This document shows, piece by piece, positions 23,606-31,901 of a stretch of 47,986 bases of DNA (its first letter is position 1; every line of letters starts with the position of its first letter). Source of the DNA: Streptomyces sp. CBMA156 (lineage in GTDB: Bacteria > Actinomycetota > Actinomycetes > Streptomycetales > Streptomycetaceae); assembly GCF_014596515.1 (NCBI RefSeq), contig NZ_MSJQ01000068.1:1-47986 (forward strand), written 5' to 3'. Position numbers and translations under genes: made by a program. The notes beneath the pieces were generated by a model, which did not search any database, had not been told where the DNA came from, and saw only the letters and a list, made by a program, of their open reading frames with translations.

Positions 23606-24691
23606 GTGACGATGGCAGTGAGCCGGTGGCGGTCGGCAGCGATGGTGGCCCTGGTGGCCGTCCTCCTGGCCGTGACCGGCACCGCGGGTGCGGCGGAGGC
23701 CGGCGGCGGCACCGGGGCGCCGCCGCCGATGGCGGACGGGTTCGGCCTGACCCAGGTCGCCCCGGCCGTGGGCGGCCCCACCGACTTCTACCTCACCGTG
23801 ACCACACCCGAGGTCGCGGGCAGGCACCACATCAAGATCATCCTGCCGAGCGGCTACTACCGCGACCCGGCCAAGCGCTACCCGGTGCTGTACTTCCTGC
23901 ACGGTTCGCCCGACGAGCCCGTCCGCCAGACCTACCCCGCGCTGAGCAGCTCGAACGCGATGATCACCGTCATCCCGGACGGCGGCGCCCGCGGCTGGTA
24001 CGCCAACTGGCTCGACCAGAACACCCCGGCCGGGGCCCAGAACTGGGAGAACTTCCACCTCGATCAGGTCATCCCGTTCATCGACGCGAACCTGCGGACC
24101 GTGGCCACCAAGAAGGCCAGGGCCGTCGCGGGCGTCTCCATGGGCGGATTCGGGGCCTTCCACTACGCCCAGGACCACCCCGAGCTGTTCAGTCAGACCG
24201 CCTCCCTGTCCGGCGACATCGACCTCTCGGTCGACTCCATGGACCTGCGGCTGGCCGCCGTAGCCTCCCTCGTGGACGGGCCGGGAGTGCTCTGCGGCCT
24301 GTCGTCCGGGTCCTGCGACCCCGCGAACTCCCCCTACAAGCCGGCCGTGGACAGCGACGCCCTGTTCGGCTCGCCCTATCCGGTGTTCAACGCGGACTGG
24401 CGGTGGAACAACGCCGACCCGTCACGGCACATGGACAGGCTCGCCGGAATCGGGGTCTCCATCTACGTCGGCAACGGGAACGGCGTGGTCACCGACGGCG
24501 AGTTCTGGCTCGAAGGTGCCGCCAAGCACGTCAAGGAGCACATGGACGCCCTCGGCATGCCCTACCACTACGTGGACTACGGCGACGGTTCCACCTGGGG
24601 CACCCAGTGCAACGGCCGCCACAACGGCGGCTGCTGGGAGCAGGACCTCCGGGACCTGATCCCCCGGCTGGAGACGGCCTTCGGCTCCTGA
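23606..24691 (+). CDS. Secreted esterase, antigen-85/esterase-D family
   Basis: 361 aa from a GTG at 23606, with AAGGGGA five bases upstream; an ATG at 23612 is also possible. A signal peptide (W-R-S-A-A-M-V-A-L-V-A-V-L-L-A-V, A-A-E-A) is followed by an alpha/beta-hydrolase with V-L-Y-F-L-H-G-S-P and the nucleophile elbow G-V-S-M-G-G-F-G-A. The mature C-terminus has two Cys (C-N-G-R-H-N-G-G-C) likely forming a disulfide, with the catalytic His in that region. The family includes mycolyltransferases, but Streptomyces lacks mycolic acids, so this is a secreted carboxylesterase or acyltransferase of unknown substrate. Confidence 0.9.
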   Translation: MTMAVSRWRSAAMVALVAVLLAVTGTAGAAEAGGGTGAPPPMADGFGLTQVAPAVGGPTDFYLTVTTPEVAGRHHIKIILPSGYYRDPAKRYPVLYFLHGSPDEPVRQTYPALSSSNAMITVIPDGGARGWYANWLDQNTPAGAQNWENFHLDQVIPFIDANLRTVATKKARAVAGVSMGGFGAFHYAQDHPELFSQTASLSGDIDLSVDSMDLRLAAVASLVDGPGVLCGLSSGSCDPANSPYKPAVDSDALFGSPYPVFNADWRWNNADPSRHMDRLAGIGVSIYVGNGNGVVTDGEFWLEGAAKHVKEHMDALGMPYHYVDYGDGSTWGTQCNGRHNGGCWEQDLRDLIPRLETAFGS

Positions 24692-24742
24692 GCGGCCGGT
24701 CCGCGCACCCGCGTACCGCCGGTCCCGGACCCGCCACCGGAG

Positions 24743-25768
24743 TCACCCGGTGCCGGGCTCGGGGCCGGCCTCGTCCCCCCGCAGGACCATCCGGTACGTC
24801 TGCCGCAGCAGCCGGCCCGGCAGCACGCCTAGGTCCTCCGCCAGCCGGCGGCGGGTCCGGTCGTACACGGCCAGGGCGTCGGCCGGCCGGCCGCAGCGGT
24901 ACAGCGCCCGCATCAGCATCGCGGCCACCAATTCGTTCAGGGGGTGCTCCGCGGACAGCGGGAACAGTTCGGCGACGGCCTCCGCACTGCAACCCAGCCG
25001 CAGCTGCCACTCCAGCTTGCGCTGCGCGACGGCGATCCTGCGCTCGGTGAGCCGCAGCCGCTCCAACTCGGCGAGTGGGCCCGGCAGTCCGGCCAGGAGC
25101 TCTCCGTGGAACAGGCTCAGCGCGCGGGAGCAGAGGCCGACGGCCTCGGTCAGGTCACCCGCGCGCCGGGCCGCCCCGGCGGCGGTGACCAGATCCTCCA
25201 TCCGCGTCACGTCCACCTCGGCCGCGCCGGCGGCCAGCCGGTAGCCGCCCCGGTCGTGCTCGATCACCGAGCCCGGGCTGTCCCCGATGTGCAGGATCCT
25301 GCGCAGCCGGTAGATGTGGACCGGTACCACGTTGGCGACCGGCGGCTCCGATCCCCAGACGCCGTCCAGCAGTTCCTGCCGGCTCAGGGCCCGCCCGGCG
25401 TGCAGCGCCAGGGCCGCGAGCACCGCCTGCCGGCGCGGGTGCCCGAGGTCGAGGCGGCGCCCGTCCTGCCAGGCCCCCAGCGGTCCGAGTACCGTGATCC
25501 GCACGGCGGGCTCCGCCGTCCGGGTCACGGTGGCCCGGGGTGCCGAGGGTACGGGCCGCGCCCGGGGGCCGAGGCCCGGGGTGACCAGCCCGCAGTCGAA
25601 GGCGTGGACGATGGCGGCGGCCCGGTCGCGCAGCCCGAGCTTGCCGAGGATCCGTACGAGGTGCGCGGCCACGGCGTCCTCGGAGACGGCCAGGGCGGCG
25701 GCGATCTCGTCGTCCCGCAGCCCGCAGCCGACGGCGTGGAGCACTTCGCGTTCCCGGTGTCCGAGCAT
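24743..25768 (-). CDS. SARP-family regulator fused to an N-terminal LuxR-type HTH
   Basis: 341 aa from the ATG at 25768 (GAGGGG upstream). Residues 1-62 are a GerE/LuxR HTH (H-R-E-R-E-V-L-H-A-V-G-C-G-L, A-A-A-L-A-V-S-E-D-A-V-A-A-H-L). A short linker leads to an OmpR-type winged helix (about 88-175, with V-L-G-P-L-G-A-W-Q-D-G-R, R-R-Q-A-V-L-A-A-L, V-P-V-H-I-Y-R-L-R-R-I-L) and a BTAD helical domain (180-330). SARPs activate secondary-metabolite genes. Having a second DNA-binding domain in front is unusual. It is convergent with the esterase; no biosynthetic cluster is next to it. Confidence 0.88.
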   Translation of the reverse strand: MLGHREREVLHAVGCGLRDDEIAAALAVSEDAVAAHLVRILGKLGLRDRAAAIVHAFDCGLVTPGLGPRARPVPSAPRATVTRTAEPAVRITVLGPLGAWQDGRRLDLGHPRRQAVLAALALHAGRALSRQELLDGVWGSEPPVANVVPVHIYRLRRILHIGDSPGSVIEHDRGGYRLAAGAAEVDVTRMEDLVTAAGAARRAGDLTEAVGLCSRALSLFHGELLAGLPGPLAELERLRLTERRIAVAQRKLEWQLRLGCSAEAVAELFPLSAEHPLNELVAAMLMRALYRCGRPADALAVYDRTRRRLAEDLGVLPGRLLRQTYRMVLRGDEAGPEPGTG

Positions 25769-26041
25769 CGCTGCCCCCTCGACGAGAGTCCCGCTCAGGT
25801 TCCGCCGGCCCGCGTGTGGCGCCCCGTGCCGCGTGCCGACCGTTGCGAGGCGAACGGTACCTCCTCGCGCGGAACGGCAAACCACGTGATTCCCCGGTGC
25901 GGGTTCGGGAGCCTCCGTGCCGGTCCGTCCGGCCGGGGCGGGCCGGACGGGCTCAGGCGCCGGCCACCGCGGCCGGCCGGTGTGCGGCGGCGACCGCGGC
26001 TGAAGACCGGGGCGGACCGCCGGCTGACCGCGTTCGCGTGC

Positions 26042-26734
26042 TCAGGTGCGTGGCGCGGAGGTTGCCAGGGAGGAGCGGAGGTGGTCGAGGTAGTGGTGGG
26101 CGTCCGGGTAGGGGCGGTTCTGGGCGCCGTGGCGGTGCAGTTCGAGCCGGCCGTCGGGATGGAGGCGCAGGGTGGTGGTCGCCGCGCGGGGCGGCTCTGC
26201 CGGGGCGGGGTCGGTGCCGGTGAGGGAGGCGCAGCCGAGGACGGGCACGGTCGGGGGGAACATCGCGGTGGCTTCTGCGGCGGAGGCGGCCGGCGGGTGG
26301 CCGGTGCGGTTGGCGCTGCTGACGTACAGGATCGGGTGATCGGCGAGGACGGGCAGCAGCGGAGTCCAGCGGGCGCCGAACAGCAGCGTCCAGCCGTCCT
26401 GGGCGGCCGGGGACAGCCAGGACGGCGGTCGGGCGGCGGGACGTAGCGGCAGCAGCAGGGTCACCCGTTCCTCGGTGAGCAGCCGGCGGGCCAGGGCGAC
26501 CGCATGCGGGGTGAGGTCGAGGGTGTCGTCGAGCGCGGCCAGGGTGGCGGGGTCGTGGGCCCAGAGGGCGACGGCCTGGGGGAGTGGCCGGCCCTTGGCG
26601 GCGTTGACGGCCTGCGGGTCGGTCGCGGCCACGACGTAGGTCAGAGGTGCGGGGTTGGGCAGGACCACCGCCGTGCCCTGGTGGAGCGCGTGGCGTGCGT
26701 CGTCGGCGTCGACGGTTCCCAGGTCGCGGTTCAT
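26042..26734 (-). CDS. Sua5/YrdC-like protein (L-threonylcarbamoyl-AMP synthase family)
   Basis: 230 aa. It retains the nucleotide-binding K-G-R-P (residue about 47) and the S-S-A-N-R-T-G motif near 143, both hallmarks of the YrdC fold. It also starts with the family-like A-L-H-Q-G-T-A-V-V-L-P. The canonical enzyme makes threonylcarbamoyl-AMP for tRNA t6A. This copy lies away from prfA/hemK, has a divergent middle and is translationally coupled (ATGA) to a DRE-TIM metallolyase, so a specialised carbamoylation or adenylation reaction is more likely. Function unproven. Confidence 0.82.
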   Translation of the reverse strand: MNRDLGTVDADDARHALHQGTAVVLPNPAPLTYVVAATDPQAVNAAKGRPLPQAVALWAHDPATLAALDDTLDLTPHAVALARRLLTEERVTLLLPLRPAARPPSWLSPAAQDGWTLLFGARWTPLLPVLADHPILYVSSANRTGHPPAASAAEATAMFPPTVPVLGCASLTGTDPAPAEPPRAATTTLRLHPDGRLELHRHGAQNRPYPDAHHYLDHLRSSLATSAPRT

Positions 26735-27975
26735 CGCTCATCCTCCGTCACGTCGGTGTGCAGTCCTTCGAGGTAGCAGCCGAAGGCGTCGTCGTCGACC
26801 ACGGCCAGGCCCGTGCGGTAGGCATGCTGTTTCACCCATGCCATCGCGGCGTGGGCTTGCGCGTCGTCCAGCTCCCGGCCGAGCCGGGCGGCCACCGTCC
26901 TGACCACCCGCGCACTGGCCAGTTGGGTGAGCACCACACGCGGCGTGATCCCCATCAACTCCTCGGGATCGAACGGCTGAAAGAGCCGCGGATGGACGAA
27001 CGGGGTGCCGGTGGATATCGTGCCGACCCCCGTGCCGACGATCGGAGTCGTCACACTCAGCGGCACGCCCGTCTCCTCGGAGACCATCCGTGCGATCCCC
27101 GGCAGCCGGGTGAGGTCCGGAGCCGTCCACCACGGATCGGCGCCCTCGCCCAGCAGTCGGGCCGTGTACTGCGCCCGGTGGGCGAGCAGGAACAGCAGCT
27201 GCTCGGTCGCCACCAGACCACTGCGCTCGGCGATGCCGAGCCAGGAGCTGGAGACGACCCGTACGCCCGCCTCCAGCGCCTGAAGCGTGTTGGCCAGCCC
27301 CAGCCCCAGGTCGTTGTGCAGGTGGGAGGCCAGCACCACCTCGTCGTCTGCCGCCGCCCGCACCCGCGTGAACAACCGTGCGACGTCGGAAGGCAGTTGG
27401 TCGCCGACGGTGTCGGCCAGCACCACCACCCCCGCACCGGCAGCGGTCAACGCCACCGCGGACTCGGCCAGCAGGCCGTGGTCGGCACGGGTGGCGTCCG
27501 CCAGGCACACGTCCACGGCCACCCCGCCGGTCAGCCCCCGCGCCTCCTCGACCAGGGCCACGCCCAGCTCCAGGGCCTCGCGCGCGGTGCGATGCGTCAT
27601 CACCCGGGCCATCGCCTCGGACGCGGGCACGATCACCATGACCCGAGCGTGCGCCGTGCCCCTCACCGAGGCGACGGCCTGCCGGACATCCGCCGCCCGC
27701 CCACGGCACACCGCCGCGACGCTGACCGCGCCCTCGGCCTCCACCGCCACCCGCCGAACCGCCTCGAACTCCTCCGCGCACACCGCAGGGAAGCCCGCCG
27801 CGAACACCACGTGCCGCGGCCCGTCCACTCCGAAGACCCGCCCCTGTTCCCGGGCCAGCCGCACCCGGAACCCCGGCGCCATCAGGGTCTTGGCCTGCGC
27901 GCCGTCCCTCGCCGACTCCTCCCACAGCACCACTCGCCCCGCCAGCGCGGACTCCCGCACCACGTCCCCGCCCAC
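26731..27975 (-). CDS. DRE-TIM metallolyase (isopropylmalate/homocitrate synthase-like)
   Basis: 414 aa from a GTG at 27975 preceded by GGGGG. The barrel carries A-R-D-G-A-Q-A-K (R-D-x-x-Q catalytic/metal start) and the H-x-H metal motif in S-H-L-H-N-D-L-G-L-G-L-A-N-T-L, followed by A-L-E-A-G. A post-barrel subdomain contains G-I-T-P-R-V-V-L-T. It lacks the LeuA regulatory domain. Such enzymes perform Claisen-type condensation of acetyl-CoA with a 2-oxo acid, or the reverse lyase. Coupled to the Sua5-like gene, it likely forms a two-step pathway; the substrate is unknown. Confidence 0.86.
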   Translation of the reverse strand: MGGDVVRESALAGRVVLWEESARDGAQAKTLMAPGFRVRLAREQGRVFGVDGPRHVVFAAGFPAVCAEEFEAVRRVAVEAEGAVSVAAVCRGRAADVRQAVASVRGTAHARVMVIVPASEAMARVMTHRTAREALELGVALVEEARGLTGGVAVDVCLADATRADHGLLAESAVALTAAGAGVVVLADTVGDQLPSDVARLFTRVRAAADDEVVLASHLHNDLGLGLANTLQALEAGVRVVSSSWLGIAERSGLVATEQLLFLLAHRAQYTARLLGEGADPWWTAPDLTRLPGIARMVSEETGVPLSVTTPIVGTGVGTISTGTPFVHPRLFQPFDPEELMGITPRVVLTQLASARVVRTVAARLGRELDDAQAHAAMAWVKQHAYRTGLAVVDDDAFGCYLEGLHTDVTEDER

Positions 27976-28327
27976 TGCGCCCCCTGATCCCCGGACCGGC
28001 CTGCGGGCCGGCCCGGCACTCGCACTCTCCGTCGGCAGAGAGAGTCCACCGCCGTACTCTAGGTGATCCAGCTCATGCCCGAAGGTGGGGAGGCGTTCGG
28101 GACCCCGTCACCGGGACGTGTGAAGTTGCGGGCCGCGTCCGGCTGTCCGGTCGCGGCCCACGGGGCAGTGGAGGGTCGGTCCGGTGGCTCACCGGCCCCT
28201 GACCGGCGCGCGGCGGCTGGTGCGCGCCGCCTTGAGCTGCGGAGCGCACCGGTTGTCGCGAAGCCTTGACAGCGCGTCACGGACTCAGAACCCTGGTGCT
28301 GTACTTCAGGGAGGCGAGGGGCACGGC
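27976..28327. other. Divergent promoter region
   Basis: No gene is supported. CCGGCC (27996-28001) and GGCCGG (28006-28011) form a short hairpin in the leader of the DRE-TIM gene. A TTGACA at 28265-28270 could be a -35 for the plus-strand gene, without a clear -10. Confidence 0.35.
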
Positions 28328-28882
28328 ATGCCATGGTTTGAGGAGAGCGGGCGCCACCAGGGTTTCCCGGCGGCGGTGTTGGCGGACGGCAGCGAGCCGG
28401 AGCCGTTGCCGGACGGGCGCACCACCTGGTGGCTCTACAACGGTGCGGACGGTCCTCGGGCCGCCGCGGTGCGCAGTGGGTGCAGCTGCGGCTGGCGGGG
28501 TGAGCGGCTGCACCTGCTGGACTTCGGTGACGACGCGGCGACCGAGGCGGTGGGCGAGGCCACCGGGCCGTTCGCGGACTGGGAGTGGCACGTCGACCTG
28601 GCCGAGGGCGTGGTGCCGCGCGAGGTCGAGGAGCTGGTCGCGGCGCTGGTGGACCGGATCTGCGACCTGACGGAGGGCAGGCCGTACGCCGCCGCCCGTG
28701 CGGCCGCCCGGTTCGAGCGCGCCGCCGGTTCGACCGCGCTGCTGGCCGGCCGCAAGGCCCGCAGCAGCATGATGACCTGGGAGTACATCGGCCGCGCCTT
28801 CGGCTGCGGGCCGGAGGCGGCACTGGAGCGGTTCGGCGAGACGCTGCACGACGTCGACCGGGGTGATGAGGACTGGCTCTGA
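28328..28882 (+). CDS. Hypothetical actinobacterial protein
   Basis: 184 aa from the ATG at 28328, preceded by a GGAGGCGAGGGG site. N-terminal half: W-W-L-Y-N-G-A-D-G-P-R-A-A-A-V, then G-C-S-C-G-W-R-G-E, a C-x-C pair that may bind metal. The C-terminal half is helical and charged, ending W-E-Y-I-G-R-A-F-G-C-G-P-E-A-A-L-E-R-F. No signal or membrane segment. Proteins like this are annotated only as hypothetical in Streptomyces. It is divergent from the DRE-TIM/Sua5 pair and convergent with the oxidoreductase. Confidence 0.68.
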   Translation: MPWFEESGRHQGFPAAVLADGSEPEPLPDGRTTWWLYNGADGPRAAAVRSGCSCGWRGERLHLLDFGDDAATEAVGEATGPFADWEWHVDLAEGVVPREVEELVAALVDRICDLTEGRPYAAARAAARFERAAGSTALLAGRKARSSMMTWEYIGRAFGCGPEAALERFGETLHDVDRGDEDWL

Positions 28883-28988
28883 GGTATCGGCACCCCTGGT
28901 GGGATCGGTGCGCCCGGTGCGCGCTGGACCATCGTCGGTCGGCGCGGGAGGACGGCGCGGGAGGACGGCTGGGGGGAGCTGTGGGGGA

Positions 28989-30293
28989 TCAGCCCATGAC
29001 CGTGCGTGCCGCGTCCGCCCGGACGGGGCGCCGGCGGGAGAAGGCGCCCAGGTTCACGAGGGCGCCGGTGTGTTCGCACCGGTGCTGGACCGGGTCGCCG
29101 TCGTGGTCGTGCCCGGAGTCCACCGCGTCGATCAGGGTGGCCAGGTAACGGCCCACCAGTGGCGCGTTCTTGAACTGGTTGCCGCTGGTGCCCATGGCGA
29201 CGTAGTAGCCGTCGAGGGCGGTGCGGTCGTAGATCGGGGTCCAGTCGTCGGCGACGTCGTACACCCCCGCCGCTCCGAGGGGCCGGTTGGGGACTCCGAT
29301 CGCGGGGAACCGGCGCGCGGCCCGGGTCACCTGGGTGCGGAAGCGCCGGGGGGTGGCGCGGGGGTCGGCCGTGTCAGGGTCGTCGATCCACTCGTGCCGG
29401 TCGCAGTCCGGTTCGGTGCCGCCGACCAGCAGGTGACCTCCGGGGGCTTCGCGGATGTAGGTGCCGAGATCGAGGTCGGCGACCAGCGGGAAGGGGCCGG
29501 CGGCCCGGCCGTCCGGTGCGGCGACCTGGTGGACCTCCTCGCGCAGCGGGCGCACGCCGATCGTGAAGTCGTCGCCGACGCCCGCCAGTCGGTTGAGGCC
29601 GCCCGACCACGGGCCGGCGGCGTTGACCACCACGGGGGCGGTGATCCGTGTCCCGTCGGCGAGCCGGATGCCCGTCACCCGGCCGGCGTGCCCGTCCACG
29701 GCCACCACGGTGTGGTGGAGGGCGAAGCGTGCGCCCAGTCCGGCCGCCGCGTCCGCGAGGTTCTGGGCGGCGAGCTGCGGATCGTCGACGTACCCGGCGT
29801 CGGGGGTGAACAGGGCGCCGAGTTCGCCCGACGGGTCGGCGAAGAAGGCGTCGTCGTCCACCGGCTTCGGCGGCCAGTACCGTCCGGGATCGATCCCGGG
29901 GAGGCGCTCGCGCAGCGTCGGGCCGTCCCAGCGCTCGTACGGGACGCCGGCGCGGTCGAGCAGCGCGGCGGAGGCGGACGTCGCGACGGACGGGGAGTCC
30001 AGCAGGACGGCGCCCGTGCGGCGGAAGGCGGCGAGCGGGCGGCGGCCGGGGAGTTGCAGGTGATCGGGCCAGGACGCCCAGAGGTGCTGGGCCTCCCAGG
30101 CGGTCGCGACGCTGTCGAACGCCGAGTAGTTGAACCGGATGATCGCGCTGGAGGCGCTGGTGGAGCCGTGACCGACGGCGCCCGCCTTGTCCACGACGAC
30201 CACCTGCCGTCCGGCGCGCGCGAGTTCGAGGGCGATGGCGGAGCCGATCACGCCGGCTCCGACGACCACCGCGTCCGGGTGTCCGATGGTCAT
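28989..30293 (-). CDS. FAD-dependent oxidoreductase, DAO/sarcosine-oxidase-like
   Basis: 434 aa from the ATG at 30293 (GAAGAGG upstream). The FAD-binding G-x-G-x-x-G loop is V-V-V-G-A-G-V-I-G-S-A-I near residue 9, with an acidic V-V-V-D at the end of strand 2. G-H-G-S-T-S-A-S-S-A-I-I-R-F-N-Y is the family flavin-contact segment, and the C-terminus contains G-Y-Y-V-A-M-G-T-S-G-N-Q-F-K-N-A-P. It should oxidise an amine or N-methyl amino acid (sarcosine-, dimethylglycine- or glycine-type). It follows the giant-protein operon by 125 nt on the same strand, so it may be co-transcribed, but a functional link is not evident. Confidence 0.88.
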   Translation of the reverse strand: MTIGHPDAVVVGAGVIGSAIALELARAGRQVVVVDKAGAVGHGSTSASSAIIRFNYSAFDSVATAWEAQHLWASWPDHLQLPGRRPLAAFRRTGAVLLDSPSVATSASAALLDRAGVPYERWDGPTLRERLPGIDPGRYWPPKPVDDDAFFADPSGELGALFTPDAGYVDDPQLAAQNLADAAAGLGARFALHHTVVAVDGHAGRVTGIRLADGTRITAPVVVNAAGPWSGGLNRLAGVGDDFTIGVRPLREEVHQVAAPDGRAAGPFPLVADLDLGTYIREAPGGHLLVGGTEPDCDRHEWIDDPDTADPRATPRRFRTQVTRAARRFPAIGVPNRPLGAAGVYDVADDWTPIYDRTALDGYYVAMGTSGNQFKNAPLVGRYLATLIDAVDSGHDHDGDPVQHRCEHTGALVNLGAFSRRRPVRADAARTVMG

Positions 30294-30418
30294 GACGGCC
30301 TCTTCTCGGGGTGGTGGTGACGGTGGTGGTGGGCGTGGCGGCGGAGGCGATCCGGGAGAGGCTTTCCCGGACGCTTCCCCCGCCGTCCACGCCTCGATGA
30401 GCGCGCCCCCGGCCGCTG

Positions 30419-31789
30419 TCAGCCGCGGGAGATCTGCCAGTACGACTGCGCCACCCGGTCGCCCGGCACCCACACGTACGGGATCCGGCGGTCGCTGTCC
30501 CTCTCGTAGTCGCTGGCGTAGAGATAGCCGCCGTAGTACTTGTTGTTGAGTCCGATGGTGTCCTGGTCGGAGAGTACCCCGTGGCCCTTGCGCTTGATGT
30601 CCCCCGAGACGTCCAGCTCACATCCTGAGATCAGCTCGGTGTTGCTGTTGATGGTGAGCTTCACGCCGTACGGGCCGCGCAGTTCGCGGATCCGGACGAA
30701 GTTGTCACTGACCGCGTGGACCTCTCCGTAGGCGTTCAGGGTGCTGTTGGCGTTCAGGTCCCCGTTGGCCTCCAGGGTGCCGCTGACCCGCAGGTCGCTG
30801 TTGGCGTACACGGTGCTCCCGACGCTCAGGTAGCCGTTCGTGGTGAGACTGCTCTGCACGGTGGCGCTGCCGCTGACCGACAGGCTGCTCCCGATACCGG
30901 CCGAGCCGTTCACCGTCAGGTAGTACACCGTCGCGGTGCCGGCCAGGTCCAGCCCGGATCGGCCCGAGATCTCCCCCTCGACGGTCAGCGCGGCCAGGAC
31001 CGGGTCCTTCACGCTGAGGGCGAGCGTGGCGTACTGGTAGACCGGCTTGAAGGAGTCGCCCTCGGGTGTCGACGACATCGACGCCTCCACCGTGAAGGTG
31101 GTGTCCATGGTGAGGTGGTCGGCGCCGGGCGAGCAGAAGGTCTCGGGGCCCTCGTGGACGATGCGGCCCTCGCCGTCGTACACCCGGAAGTAGGCGCCGT
31201 TGCTCTCCCAGGAGAGGTAGACGGAGTCGTTCCGGTTGAACACCGTCTTCGGGGCGGTGGCACTGGCGCTGCCGCGGGCGAGGAAGGTGTGCAGGTAGAA
31301 GACCGGGCCGGTGACGGGCAGGGGCAGGACGAACGTCTCGTGGCTGTAGCTCTTGCGGCCGGGCGTGGTGGCGGAGTACTCCGTGATGTAGCAGTTCATC
31401 GTGCCCGCGCTGGTGCCGAGTTCGCCGCTGATGCCGAAGTCCAGGGTGCCCTCGACCTGGTCGTACTCCTCGCCCGCGGACTTGAGGGTGGCCCGCCAGT
31501 ACTCGGCCTTGCCCTTGCCGCCGATCTCCTCCGCGGACACGGACACCAGCGACGCCACGGTCCACCGGTCGGAGCCGGTGGAGATGTGCGGTTTGGAAGC
31601 GAAGTAGGCGCCGCCGCTCTCCGCGTCCTTCGGGATGCTCAGCAGGATCTGATCGCAGTACACGGTGTTCTTGCCGGTGCTGACGGCCAGGTTGACCCGG
31701 CCGTCGGTCCCGGTGCCGGGGGTGCTCGCCTGGAGCGGGGCCGGGCTGGTGGAGGGGCGGTAGGTGAGCAGCGGGGGCTGGTCGGACAC
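30419..31789 (-). CDS. Large-operon protein with a beta-helix-like repetitive C-terminal half
   Basis: 456 aa starting MSDQPPLLTYRPSTSPAPLQ. Residues 1-250 are beta-rich without recognised motifs (N-T-V-Y-C-D-Q-I-L-L-S-I-P). Residues about 260-380 consist of short imperfect repeats of the type [LV]-x-V-x-G-x-x-x-x-x-S-x-L (T-V-N-G-S-A-G-I, L-S-V-S-G-S-A-T-V, L-R-V-S-G-T-L-E-A), as in beta-helical fibre, tail-spike or adhesin proteins. The C-terminal 70 residues are different (Y-G-G-Y-L-Y-A-S-D-Y, ending Q-S-Y-W-Q-I-S-R-G). No signal peptide. It is the last of the giant-protein genes and may be the fibre of an assembly. Confidence 0.72.
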   Translation of the reverse strand: MSDQPPLLTYRPSTSPAPLQASTPGTGTDGRVNLAVSTGKNTVYCDQILLSIPKDAESGGAYFASKPHISTGSDRWTVASLVSVSAEEIGGKGKAEYWRATLKSAGEEYDQVEGTLDFGISGELGTSAGTMNCYITEYSATTPGRKSYSHETFVLPLPVTGPVFYLHTFLARGSASATAPKTVFNRNDSVYLSWESNGAYFRVYDGEGRIVHEGPETFCSPGADHLTMDTTFTVEASMSSTPEGDSFKPVYQYATLALSVKDPVLAALTVEGEISGRSGLDLAGTATVYYLTVNGSAGIGSSLSVSGSATVQSSLTTNGYLSVGSTVYANSDLRVSGTLEANGDLNANSTLNAYGEVHAVSDNFVRIRELRGPYGVKLTINSNTELISGCELDVSGDIKRKGHGVLSDQDTIGLNNKYYGGYLYASDYERDSDRRIPYVWVPGDRVAQSYWQISRG

Positions 31790-31901
31790 GGCGGGGCCTC
31801 CTGGTGGGTGGTGGTGACTGCCCGGGGCCGGGCTCGGACTCGGACTCGGACGGGGCTGGGAGCCGGGGGCAGGATCCGAACCGGGAGCGGGGGACCGGGG
31901 G
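31790..31901 (-). repeat. Low-complexity G-rich spacer
   Basis: The 112-bp gap holds short direct repeats such as CTCGGACTCGGACTCGGA near 31831 and GGGCTCGGGCTCGGGTTC near 31905. It contains no gene. It may separate transcription of the fibre-like gene from the giant genes. Confidence 0.4.

Noticed and set aside
23606..24691. Mycolyltransferase in the strict sense
   Set aside because: The family match is good, but the genomic context is Streptomyces-like and such organisms lack mycolic acids; called as a generic secreted esterase.
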